From the NCBI GenBank assembly GCA_964636385.1, contig CAZWSC010000010.1:17375-81374 (forward strand): DNA of 64,000 bases, written 5' to 3'. The DNA is from CAZWSC01 sp964636385 (GTDB lineage Bacteria > Eisenbacteria > RBG-16-71-46 > CAIMUX01). Position 1 is the first letter of the stretch; every line of letters starts with the position of its first letter. The translations under genes and the position numbers were made by a program. The notes beneath the pieces are model-generated. The model was not told where the DNA came from. It saw nothing but the letters and a program-made list of their open reading frames with translations, and ran no database searches. Of the stretch, positions 20,497 to 28,975 are shown in pieces.

Positions 20497-22278
20497 TCAG
20501 CGCAGGACGATCATGGGGACCGTGCCGGTCGCATCCACTGTGCGGAGGCGGACCCAGTAGACCCCGGTGGTCAGCCGCTCGGTGCCCCTCAGCGCGAGCC
20601 GGTCCCAGGTCGAGCCCGAGGAGGGGAAGAGCCCGCCCATCAGGCGACGTCCCGTAACGTCGACGACATCCCAGGCCACCGGGTCTCCCATCCCGGGCGG
20701 AGATTCCCAGAGGATGTCCCGGTCGGACATGCCCGGATTCGGGGCCAGGCGGAAGCGAAGAGGCTCGCCCCGAACGGTACCGAGGCCTATCTCCTCGACT
20801 GAAGCGATGGGCGGCGATGCCTCAACGGTCCTCCTGCTCCACCTTGTGAGTGTCGCGAAGGAGCCCTCCATCGCATCCTCGACTCCGCCGGACGGATCGG
20901 CGATCCAGAGATCCCAGAGGAGCCGGTCCGCATGAGGGGTGATCCCCGGATCCAGCAGTCCGCCCGGAGCGGCCGGATCCAGGATCGGCAGGCGGAAGCC
21001 ATGGCCGGCGGCTGGAGCCCAGACCTCCCAGAGGGTGCGGCCGGCACGGTGGTCCTCGGGCTGAAGCCTGAATGTCGAAACAGCCCAGGTCGGATCTGCG
21101 GCTGCCCCCCCTGCGGTGACGTCGCCCCATGCGAACTCGTCGCCGAACTGAAGGACGTCGGGGATCCTGTACAAGCTGTCGAGTCTCCTGGAGGCCGGCA
21201 GGGTCAGGGGAGTGCGGTCGACAATCCCCGCCTGGAACAGGCGTGCGGGCGAGCTGTCGGAGTAGTAGCCGGCGACGTAGGGCACGGCATCGGCAAGGTC
21301 ACCCGACGGGTTCAGGCCGGCCAGCACAAGGGACCCGAGCGTATCCGCGGATGCCGTCTTTGCGTCGAAGAAGAGCGAGCGGACAGCGCCGTCCCCGGGG
21401 AGATCCGCAACCGAGGTGAAGAAGACCTCGGATCCCGGGGGGGCTCCGGGCATCGAGACCTCGAGCCCGGCGACCAGCGGGATGTCGGCGCGGACCATGA
21501 GCTCGGTATCGCCCTGCACGTGCACACCGCGCCTGACCCCTGCGCTCCGCATGGTCATGGCGTCAAGCGAGATCCCCCCGAGGGCGAGGGAGGAGAGCGG
21601 CACGCGCCCGGATGCCACGAACACGTCGCAGATCCCGCCTGTCGGAATGAAGAAACGGTACTGCGGCCTGGAGAAACGCATGAACATGTACTCGGTCTGA
21701 CCCGGGATCACGATGTTGCCCGGCAGGATCGATGGTCCGGCCAGCGGCAGGTAGACGGTGTCGGAAGGAACCTCGAAGGTCAGCTCACGGCCGAAGAGGA
21801 GGGATGACAGCGACACCGTCGGGTAGACGATCCCGACGTCGATGTAGCCGTCGTAGCTGCGGGCCTCGATCCCGTCCACCTGCCCCCTCACCTCCGCTCT
21901 CTGCCCGGGCAGACCGGCGGACGGCGCATCAGCGTGCAGCCGCAGTGTGATCGACCCCTCGGCGGCTTCGATCACGCTTAGGAGGGAGTACCCCCCGGCC
22001 CCGGCAGTCACGGTCTGATGGCCTACGAGGAAGGGGCTGTCGAAGACGGCCTTCCCATCGCCATCGCTCCAGGTCCAGTTCCCGACGAACGGATCCCCGG
22101 GACCTGGACCGACCTGCACATACGCACCGGTCACGGGCGCCCCGGTTCGGGAATCCAGCACCGTTATCTCCAGCGTATCCGAATGCGCGGGCGTAAAGGC
22201 AAGAGTGGAGAGCATTGCAGGCGCGAAAGCGGGGGCAAGTCGCAGGATCCGCATCCCCGAATGCAGCCAGTGGCGCAT
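20497..22278 (-). CDS. Large secreted protein with CarboxypepD-like N-terminus and sorting-like C-terminus
   Basis: A 593-residue exported protein of unknown function. A signal peptide covers about residues 1-33. It is followed by a carboxypeptidase-regulatory/SdrD-like beta domain (LEITVLDSRTGAPVTGAYV) of about 90 residues. The long middle part is beta-rich without recognisable catalytic motifs. The last 90 residues (RFRLAPNPGMSD, VDVTGRRLMGG, LTTGVYWVRLRT) resemble the type-IX-sorting/FlgD-like domains common in FCB bacteria. The ATG at 22278 has CGGAGG seven bases upstream. It leads the radical SAM gene and follows a lipoprotein gene after about 120 bases. Confidence 0.75.
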   Translation of the reverse strand: MRHWLHSGMRILRLAPAFAPAMLSTLAFTPAHSDTLEITVLDSRTGAPVTGAYVQVGPGPGDPFVGNWTWSDGDGKAVFDSPFLVGHQTVTAGAGGYSLLSVIEAAEGSITLRLHADAPSAGLPGQRAEVRGQVDGIEARSYDGYIDVGIVYPTVSLSSLLFGRELTFEVPSDTVYLPLAGPSILPGNIVIPGQTEYMFMRFSRPQYRFFIPTGGICDVFVASGRVPLSSLALGGISLDAMTMRSAGVRRGVHVQGDTELMVRADIPLVAGLEVSMPGAPPGSEVFFTSVADLPGDGAVRSLFFDAKTASADTLGSLVLAGLNPSGDLADAVPYVAGYYSDSSPARLFQAGIVDRTPLTLPASRRLDSLYRIPDVLQFGDEFAWGDVTAGGAAADPTWAVSTFRLQPEDHRAGRTLWEVWAPAAGHGFRLPILDPAAPGGLLDPGITPHADRLLWDLWIADPSGGVEDAMEGSFATLTRWSRRTVEASPPIASVEEIGLGTVRGEPLRFRLAPNPGMSDRDILWESPPGMGDPVAWDVVDVTGRRLMGGLFPSSGSTWDRLALRGTERLTTGVYWVRLRTVDATGTVPMIVLR

Positions 22279-22399
22279 CGTATGCCCTCCGGAGAAGATG
22301 CTCATTCCGATCTGCGTCCGCCGGGCTTCGTGCAGCATCGATCCCGCAAGTAGAGTTCCGAACATGAAGCACTCTGCCGTAACCGCAGCCGCCCGCGCA

Positions 22400-23527
22400 T
22401 TATTGCACGATGTGGCCGCGCGTCGCCACCGCGGAGATGGCCGTGCCTCGATTCCAGGCCTGCAGGTGATACCAGGCCGGCCGTGCTACACCGTTGACCT
22501 CCCTGACGCCGAGCGAGCGAAGCCGGCGGGCATACGCGGCCTGCATCAGGGGCTCGTCAGGATGCCTCCTGCGCGACTCAGGCTCGGCCAGCAGCAAGTG
22601 CCAGTCATGGAGGCAGAACCAGATGGCGCCTAACAGGTTGGCGGGGCGGGCAGCCAGGTAGCGGGTCAGGAGACGGGCGAACTCCTCCTGCGGCACACCG
22701 GACTCCACGTCCCCGGGGTATCCCGTCTCGGCGATCACGACGCGCACACCGGAGAACCTGCCGACAGCCTCCCGCACAAGATCAACCGTCTCAACCGGAC
22801 TCAGGACCAGTGAGTAATCCGGATCCCTTCCGTAGACCGAGAGCCCGAGCAGATCGACATGCCCCGCAAGGGAGTCTGCGATGTCCAGTCTCCCGCCCAG
22901 GACGGATTCGCGATAGCTGATGGTCACACCGACCGGCGTGTCGACTCCGAACGAGCGAAGACGCCCTCTCACCTCCTCGAGGAGGCCGATGAATCCGGCC
23001 AGTTCGCCACGGTTGCCGGCGAAGTAGGCATCCACCTCCCGGCCCAGCCAGAAGACGGTGTTGCCGGGTTGAAGGTGTGCGTCGAGGTCGCGCAGGAACA
23101 TCGCCAGACGCGCCTGAAGGGTGGGATCGTCCCAGTGACGGTCTGTCAGGTCGGTTGGAAGGGCGCCGCGAACCTCCTTGTCCATGAGCAGAACCTGGGT
23201 GATGAGGGGCAACCCACGAACACGCCCCTGGTAGGCATGGTGCTCCGTCTCAGCCCAGTTGCGCGCCCCCGCATAAGGCTCCACATCGCCCCACTCAACG
23301 CCGAACTGAGCGCACGAGAACCCTCCTCTGTTCACGGTCGAGTAGGTCTCGGAGAGGTTGCGATCGGTGCCGGGTCCGTCCCGGTGGTTAACGACAATCC
23401 CAAGGAATGCGGGGTCATGAACCGGGTCGGTTTGATCGCTCTCCGTACAGGAAGCGGCAAGGATCAGCGCAGCCGTCGAGACGGCCGCACAGAACATCCG
23501 ACCCGAACTTTTCAGGTTCGGGAGCAT
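22400..23527 (-). CDS. Lipoprotein with glycoside-hydrolase-like (TIM-barrel) domain
   Basis: A 375-residue lipoprotein. The signal ends in a lipobox (LAAS|C near residue 26). The body has features of a clan-A glycoside hydrolase or DUF4434-like barrel: AQFGVEWGDVEP near the start, HVDLLGLSVYGRD and VVIAETGYPGD, where the Glu in ETGYP is a plausible catalytic nucleophile, then AIWFCLHDW. Possible roles are degradation of surface polysaccharide or of external glycans; the substrate is unknown. The ATG at 23527 was preferred over earlier frame positions because it begins the signal peptide and follows GAGGAGA. It is divergent from the glutamine synthetase operon. Confidence 0.7.
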   Translation of the reverse strand: MLPNLKSSGRMFCAAVSTAALILAASCTESDQTDPVHDPAFLGIVVNHRDGPGTDRNLSETYSTVNRGGFSCAQFGVEWGDVEPYAGARNWAETEHHAYQGRVRGLPLITQVLLMDKEVRGALPTDLTDRHWDDPTLQARLAMFLRDLDAHLQPGNTVFWLGREVDAYFAGNRGELAGFIGLLEEVRGRLRSFGVDTPVGVTISYRESVLGGRLDIADSLAGHVDLLGLSVYGRDPDYSLVLSPVETVDLVREAVGRFSGVRVVIAETGYPGDVESGVPQEEFARLLTRYLAARPANLLGAIWFCLHDWHLLLAEPESRRRHPDEPLMQAAYARRLRSLGVREVNGVARPAWYHLQAWNRGTAISAVATRGHIVQ

Positions 23528-23875
23528 CGGGATCTCCTCATATGGCTGCCTCCCCGGATGAGCCGCCGGCGGGCCAGGCCGGGTGGAACGCGAGCGTCGA
23601 TCGATCCCAAGCCTCATCCCGCACTGTCACGCGAATCAGACAGGATCCGGATCTCCATGTCAATCATCAGGATTGGACGCAGTACCCCCCCGGCTCCGCG
23701 AATCCGGGGGGACGGCAGGGTCGGCCGCGGGGCGGGGCCACGGCATCCGGCGCAGCATCAACAAGACGCTGCTGAAGGATTCGATGATCGTTGAAAGATC
23801 CGGCGCATCGGGTACAATCGCGAGACTGTCTTCGGATCTGAAAATGAGGGCTGTGGACGACGTGAGGAGGTAGAC
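23528..23875. other. Divergent promoter region of the glutamine operon
   Basis: These 348 bases lie between the lipoprotein gene and glutamine synthetase. They hold a GC-rich eight-pair hairpin (23686-23693 with 23704-23711, no T run) and, nearer glnA, the sigma-70-type promoter listed below. I saw no riboswitch-like structure with certainty. Confidence 0.55.
23791..23818 (+). promoter_or_regulatory. Sigma-70-type promoter of the glnA-gatE-gatD operon
   Basis: TTGAAA (23791-23796) and TACAAT (23813-23818) are separated by 16 bases, a good match to the -35 and -10 consensus. The predicted start is near 23825, giving a leader of about 50 bases before the glnA ATG, which has GAGGAGG upstream. 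Confidence 0.6.
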
Positions 23876-25339
23876 ATGCCGACAACCGGCCGCAATTCCG
23901 CCATGAACGACCCCATCTCCGGGCTGTACCAGATGGCCGACAGACACGAGGTCCAGATGGTTGACCTGAAGTTCTGCGGACTGCTCGGCCGCTGGCACCA
24001 CGTTACGCTGCCGGCCTCCAGGCTCGAGCCTGACCTCTTCAAGTACGGGATGCCGTTCGACGGCTCCAGCGTCAAGGGGTTCAAGCACACCGAGTCGAGC
24101 GACATGATCATGATCCCGGACCCGTCCACCGCATTGCTGGACCCGTTCTGGGAAGTTCCGACCATCTCCATCCGCTGCGAGCTGCGCGACGGCCGCACGG
24201 GCAACCCGATCACACGGGACCCCGTCTCCATCGCCAGGCGCGCGGAGGAGTACCTGAAGTCGCTCGGATTCGCCGACAGGGCGATGATGGGCCCCGAGTA
24301 TGAGTTCTACATCTTCGACTCGGTGCGCCACCAGTGCGATACCAACTTCGCGTTCCACAACTTCGATTCGGTCTCCGGCGAGTGGAACACGGGAAGCGAG
24401 CGTGAGGCGCACGACCTCCCCGTCCTCGGCATGCCGATCAAGGGGGGATACCACGCCATCCCGCCCAGGGATCGTCTGTACAACCTGCGCAGCGATATGG
24501 TGCAGCTGATCGAGACCTCCGGCATCCCGGTCAAGTACCACCATCACGAAGGCGGCGGCGCCGGCCAGTCGGAGATCGAGGTGCTCCTCCAGCCGCTGAG
24601 CATCGCGGCCGATCACGCAATGATCATCAAGTACATCGTGCGCAACGTGGCCGACCGGGCGGGCAAGGTGGCCACCTTCATGCCCAAGCCGCTGTACAAC
24701 GCCCCGGGCAGCGGCATGCACGTCCACCAGCACCTCTTCATGGGCGACAAGCCGCTCTTCTGGGACGACAACGGGTACGCCAACCTTAGCGAGATTGCGC
24801 TTCACTACATCGGCGGCCTTCTCGAGCACGCTCCCGCGCTTCTCGCCCTCACAAATCCGAGCACGAACAGCTACAAGCGTCTCGTACCCGGATTCGAGGC
24901 GCCGGTCCATGTGATCTTCGGCCTTGCGAACCGGACGGCGGCGGTCCGCATCCCCGACGACGGGCGGACACCGGAATCAAGGAGGATCGAGTTCCGGCCC
25001 GGAGATGCCACCGGGAACATCTACCTGATGCTGTCGGCGATGCTGATGGCCGGGCTGGACGGCATCCAGAGGAAGATCGACCCGCGCGAGGAGGGGTTCG
25101 GGCCGTTCGACCGCCCGATCGGCGAAGCATCCGAGAGCGATCGCAAGCGGATCCGCACTCTGCCGCTGGATCTCGACTCGGCTCTCGACGCCCTCGAAAA
25201 GGACCACCTGTTCCTGCTGGAAGGCGGGGTTTTCGACGAACCGACCCTGCGGACATGGATCGACCTGAAGCGGCGTGACGTCCTGGACGTCCGGAACCGG
25301 CCGCATCCCCGCGAGACGGCCCTCTACCTTGATGTCTGA
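23876..25339 (+). CDS. glnA: Glutamine synthetase, type I
   Basis: A 487-residue enzyme making glutamine from glutamate, ammonia and ATP. Core motifs are present: MPFDGSSVKGF, GPEYEFYIFD (metal ligands), HHHEGGGAGQSEIEV, KPLYNAPGSGMHVHQH, NRTAAVRIP (substrate loop) and RRIEFRPGDATGNIYLM. The C-terminal loop that in enterobacterial enzymes carries the adenylylated tyrosine reads GFGPFDRPIGEAS here and has no tyrosine, so control by adenylylation is unlikely. Start at the ATG with a strong GAGGAGG site. It is the first gene of a compact operon: the gatE start lies 13 bases after its stop. The encoded glutamine is the amide donor of the next two gene products. Confidence 0.95.
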   Translation: MPTTGRNSAMNDPISGLYQMADRHEVQMVDLKFCGLLGRWHHVTLPASRLEPDLFKYGMPFDGSSVKGFKHTESSDMIMIPDPSTALLDPFWEVPTISIRCELRDGRTGNPITRDPVSIARRAEEYLKSLGFADRAMMGPEYEFYIFDSVRHQCDTNFAFHNFDSVSGEWNTGSEREAHDLPVLGMPIKGGYHAIPPRDRLYNLRSDMVQLIETSGIPVKYHHHEGGGAGQSEIEVLLQPLSIAADHAMIIKYIVRNVADRAGKVATFMPKPLYNAPGSGMHVHQHLFMGDKPLFWDDNGYANLSEIALHYIGGLLEHAPALLALTNPSTNSYKRLVPGFEAPVHVIFGLANRTAAVRIPDDGRTPESRRIEFRPGDATGNIYLMLSAMLMAGLDGIQRKIDPREEGFGPFDRPIGEASESDRKRIRTLPLDLDSALDALEKDHLFLLEGGVFDEPTLRTWIDLKRRDVLDVRNRPHPRETALYLDV

Positions 25340-25352
25340 TCGGGAGGAACGA

Positions 25353-27572
25353 ATGGCCTTGCACAAGGGCGGGATTCTGGATCGATCGCTCTATGACGGG
25401 AAGCTGCGGAAGCCGGAGTTCTACGAGAGGATCGGCTTCCGGTGCGGACTGGAGGTGCACCAGCAGCTCCTGACCGAACGCAAGCTCTTCTGTCACTGTC
25501 CGGCGCGCCTCTACTCCGAGGACCATGACGCAGCGGTCTTCCGACATATGCGCCCCACGCTTTCGGAGCTGGGCGAGTACGACGGTACGGCACTCATGGA
25601 GTTCAAGACGCGCAAGGAGGTCCTTTACCTCCTGGACTCCTGCTCGGTCTGCACCTACGAAATGGACGACACCCCGCCGTTCGAGCCCAATCCCGAGGCG
25701 ATCACCATCGCCGTCGAGATCGCTCTCCTCCTGGGATGCCGGACCGTCGGAGAGGTGCACGTCAGCCGCAAACAGTACCTTGACGGATCCATCCCCACGG
25801 GATTCCAGCGCACGGCCATCATCGGCGTCGAGGGGTCGATCCCCTTCGGGGGGCGCGATATCGGGATCTACCAGCTCGCCCTCGAGGAGGACTCCTGCCG
25901 GGAGGTGGAGGATATCGGGCACCGGATCACATTCCGGACGGACCGGCTCTCTATGCCGCTGGTGGAGGTGGTCACGAAGCCCGGGATTCTGAACCCGATG
26001 GAGGCCGAGCTGGTTGGCCGCCAGATCGGCCGGCTGCTCCGCTGCACAGGCCATGTGCGAAGGGGTATCGGAAGCGTCAGGCAGGATGTGAATGTGAGTA
26101 TTGAAGGCGGAACCAGGATCGAGATCAAGGGCGTTCCCCGCCTCCCACTCTTCCCTTCACTTACACACAACGAGGCGCTGAGGCAGGCGGGGCTGCTGGC
26201 GATCCGCGACTGGCTGCACGGGCAGGGGATCACGGCCGAAAACCTCGAGGGTCCTTCGGCGGATGTGACGGAGTTGCTGGCGCAGACCACCTGCCCGGGA
26301 ATCCTCCGCGCCCTGGAGGAAGGGCACCACGTCCGGGCAATGGCCCTGCGGGGGTTCCAGCCGGCCCTTCTCGAGGAGATCCAGCCCGGCATCCGCTTCG
26401 CCCAGGAGTTCAGCGGGCGCATCCGTGTGATCGCCTGCCTAGACCAGTCCTCCAACCTCTTCATCCGCGGGGATGACCTCGGCCTTGGGCTGCACAGGCA
26501 CCACCGCGTCCGCAGGGCCGGGCAGGATGCGGACTGCGGGGTTGAGCAGTCGCTGCTGCCGGGGCTGGAGCCTGCATTCGCGGAGCAGCAGCCTGTGATG
26601 CAGGATCCGGAGCACGGCCCGACACCGGCCGAGTGGGCAGTCGTCGCAGCGGAGCTGAAGGCCGGACCCGAAGACGGCATCCTGATCTTCTTCGGTCCCG
26701 AAAGGGATGTCGTCACTGCGGAGGCGGAGATCCTGATCAGGGCAAGGGAGGCGCTGGAAGGGATCCCGAACGAGACGCGGCAACCTTTCCCCTCGGGGAC
26801 GACCGATTTCGAGCGGATCCTCCCCGGGCCCGACAGGATGTACCCCGACACCGATCTGCCGCCAATCGCCCTCCGCGAAGAGCTTGTACAGGGGATCGCG
26901 GCCAACCTGCCCGAACTCCCCTGGAAGCGTGCAGGGCGGTACGCGGCGATGGGGCTCGGCCCTGTTGCGGTTGATCAGCTGGTGGACGGCCCGTTCTCCG
27001 ATGCGTTCGACCAGGCTGTTGCGCAGACCGGCCTGGATCCGAAGTCCGGCCACAGGCTCTTTGCCTGCGAAGCCCCCGCAGCGATGCGTCGGGGTCACGC
27101 AGTAGCCGCCATACCCGAGGCGGTGTGGATGGAGCTGGCGGGGAGATGGGCCGCGGGCGGCTTCTACAGGGAGGCGCTCCCCACCCTTCTGCCGAAGCTT
27201 GCCGCGGAGTGTGCGGCCACTCCCTCAGGAAACGGCGGCGATGCCAGTCCTGATCCGAATCCCGGCCCGGATGCGGAAGTGGCCCGCGCTGTACTGCACA
27301 GGGCCCTGCAGGAGCTGGGGCTCAACGCCGGCGTCCCTGAGTCCGATCTCATCGCGAAGGCAGGGAAGACCGCGGCTGCGGAAGCACCTGCGCTCTGCGT
27401 GCGGATCCGCAGGGGCGACAGGCAGGCGAAGTGTGAGAGAGCCCTCACGGGCGTGCTGCGCGCGAAGTATGGCGGCCTCATCGCCGGCCGTGAACTGAGG
27501 AGGATAGCCACAGACGCCGTCTCGGCCGCATTCGCGAAGAACCGGGCCGGCAGGGAAAGGAGCAAGGCGTGA
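25353..27572 (+). CDS. gatE: Glu-tRNA(Gln) amidotransferase subunit E (archaeal type)
   Basis: A 739-residue protein matching GatE, the kinase/transamidase subunit that activates Glu on tRNA(Gln) and converts it to Gln. Family features run in order: the GatB/GatE cradle motif GLEVHQQLLTERKLFCHCP, the EMDDTPPFEPNPEA segment, YLDGSIPTGFQRT, RQDVNVSIEGGTRIEIKGV, an AspRS/GAD-like insertion in the middle, the segment NETRQPFPSGTTDFERILPG, MYPDTDLPPI, and a helical/YqeY-like tail. Archaeal GatE is about 620-640 residues, so this one is longer, chiefly in the tail. GatE is distinguished from bacterial GatB by the insertion and the MYPDTDLPP element. Start at 25353, six bases after GGGAGGA; an upstream ATG (25332) overlaps glnA. 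Confidence 0.92.
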   Translation: MALHKGGILDRSLYDGKLRKPEFYERIGFRCGLEVHQQLLTERKLFCHCPARLYSEDHDAAVFRHMRPTLSELGEYDGTALMEFKTRKEVLYLLDSCSVCTYEMDDTPPFEPNPEAITIAVEIALLLGCRTVGEVHVSRKQYLDGSIPTGFQRTAIIGVEGSIPFGGRDIGIYQLALEEDSCREVEDIGHRITFRTDRLSMPLVEVVTKPGILNPMEAELVGRQIGRLLRCTGHVRRGIGSVRQDVNVSIEGGTRIEIKGVPRLPLFPSLTHNEALRQAGLLAIRDWLHGQGITAENLEGPSADVTELLAQTTCPGILRALEEGHHVRAMALRGFQPALLEEIQPGIRFAQEFSGRIRVIACLDQSSNLFIRGDDLGLGLHRHHRVRRAGQDADCGVEQSLLPGLEPAFAEQQPVMQDPEHGPTPAEWAVVAAELKAGPEDGILIFFGPERDVVTAEAEILIRAREALEGIPNETRQPFPSGTTDFERILPGPDRMYPDTDLPPIALREELVQGIAANLPELPWKRAGRYAAMGLGPVAVDQLVDGPFSDAFDQAVAQTGLDPKSGHRLFACEAPAAMRRGHAVAAIPEAVWMELAGRWAAGGFYREALPTLLPKLAAECAATPSGNGGDASPDPNPGPDAEVARAVLHRALQELGLNAGVPESDLIAKAGKTAAAEAPALCVRIRRGDRQAKCERALTGVLRAKYGGLIAGRELRRIATDAVSAAFAKNRAGRERSKA

Positions 27573-28969
27573 GCGCCCCCGTCTCCGCGGATCGTTACAA
27601 GGGGTACCGCAACCCGGTGCGCAGGCTCCTGGAGGAGTGGAACGCAGGGGTCTGGTCGGATGTCGAGGTACTGACGAGCAAGGGGGAATTCCGGGGGATC
27701 ATACTCCCGCGAAGCGAGACGGCCGACGCCGAGCATCTCGTCCTGAAGCTTCACACCGGGTACAATGTCGGGCTTCACGCAGACACCATCCGGGAGATCC
27801 GGGAGGTCGGGTTCAAGGAGGCGCACTACAGGATCCCGGAAAAAGAGTTCCCGTTCGATCCCGCCAAGCCGAGTGTGACGCTCCTCGGCACCGGGGGGAC
27901 GATCGCCTCACGCCTCGACTACAGGACAGGCGCGGTCATCCCGGCCTTCTCGCCCGGCGAACTGTACGGCGCCGTTCCCGAACTGGCCGACTACTGCAAC
28001 CTGACGACGAGGAAGCTCTTCGGCGAGTTCAGCGAGAACATAGGACCGGTCCACTGGATCGCCCTCGCCGAGGCGGTGGCGGAGGAGATCCGGAAGGGCG
28101 CGACGGGGATCATCATCGGCCACGGCACCGACACCATGCACTACACATCAGCGGCCCTCTCCTTCATGGTCCAGGACTCGCCCGTGCCGATCGTGATGGT
28201 CGGCTCGCAGAGGTCCAGCGACAGGCCTTCCTCGGACGCGGCGCTCAACCTGATCCACTCCGCGAAGACGGCGGCTGAGAGCGACATCGCCGAGGTAATG
28301 GTCTGCATGTTCGGCCCGACCAGCGACCAGTACGGCCTGCTCCACCAGGGCACGCGCGTGCGGAAGATGCACACCTCGTACCGCTCCACATTCCGCACGA
28401 TCGGCGACATCCCGCTGGCCATGGTCTCGATGGACGAGATCCGTCCGATCCGCCAGGACTACCGAAAGCGCGCCAACGACAGGCAGATGAAGGTGGAGAC
28501 GCGCTTCGACGACCGGATCAGCATCGTCTACTACTACCCGAACATGAAGCCGGACATCATCGACTCGCTGGTGGACAACGGGTACCGCGGGATCGTGATC
28601 GCGGGGACGGGGCTCGGCCACGTCAACAAGCCGCTCTATCCGTCGCTTCGCCGCGCGATCCGGGAGAAGAACGTCGCGGTCTACATGACGCCCGAGACCC
28701 TGTGGGGCTACGTGCAGATGTACGTGTACGACACCGGCCGGGACATGATGGCCCTCGGAGTCGTTCCCTGCGCCAACATGCTGCCGGAGACCGCCTACGT
28801 GAAGCTGGGCTGGGCGCTGGGGCAGTCGCAGGACCAGGACGAGATCCGGCGGATCATGCTGGCGCCCGTTGCGAACGACATGACCGAGCGCGAACCGCCC
28901 AACGGCTACCTTGTTCTGCAGGGCGGAATCCCCGAGGTTGACGCCTTCATGAAGTCGATCGCGAAGTAG
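27569..28969 (+). CDS. gatD: Glu-tRNA(Gln) amidotransferase subunit D (archaeal type)
   Basis: A 466-residue protein matching GatD, the asparaginase-like glutaminase subunit that frees ammonia for GatE. Residues about 20-75 form the small N-terminal beta domain found in GatD but not in plain asparaginases (VEVLTSKGEFRGIILP, HTGYNVGLH). The L-asparaginase I-type domain follows: LLGTGGTIASR with its catalytic threonine, IIGHGTDTMHYTSAAL with the second Thr and Asp, VGSQRSSDRPSSDAALNL, and the late GVVPCANMLPETAYVKLGW. The start is a GTG that overlaps the gatE stop (GTGA), so translation is probably coupled. The stop lies six bases from the end of a convergent gene. Confidence 0.93.
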   Translation: MSAPVSADRYKGYRNPVRRLLEEWNAGVWSDVEVLTSKGEFRGIILPRSETADAEHLVLKLHTGYNVGLHADTIREIREVGFKEAHYRIPEKEFPFDPAKPSVTLLGTGGTIASRLDYRTGAVIPAFSPGELYGAVPELADYCNLTTRKLFGEFSENIGPVHWIALAEAVAEEIRKGATGIIIGHGTDTMHYTSAALSFMVQDSPVPIVMVGSQRSSDRPSSDAALNLIHSAKTAAESDIAEVMVCMFGPTSDQYGLLHQGTRVRKMHTSYRSTFRTIGDIPLAMVSMDEIRPIRQDYRKRANDRQMKVETRFDDRISIVYYYPNMKPDIIDSLVDNGYRGIVIAGTGLGHVNKPLYPSLRRAIREKNVAVYMTPETLWGYVQMYVYDTGRDMMALGVVPCANMLPETAYVKLGWALGQSQDQDEIRRIMLAPVANDMTEREPPNGYLVLQGGIPEVDAFMKSIAK

Positions 28970-28975
28970 GCCCGC

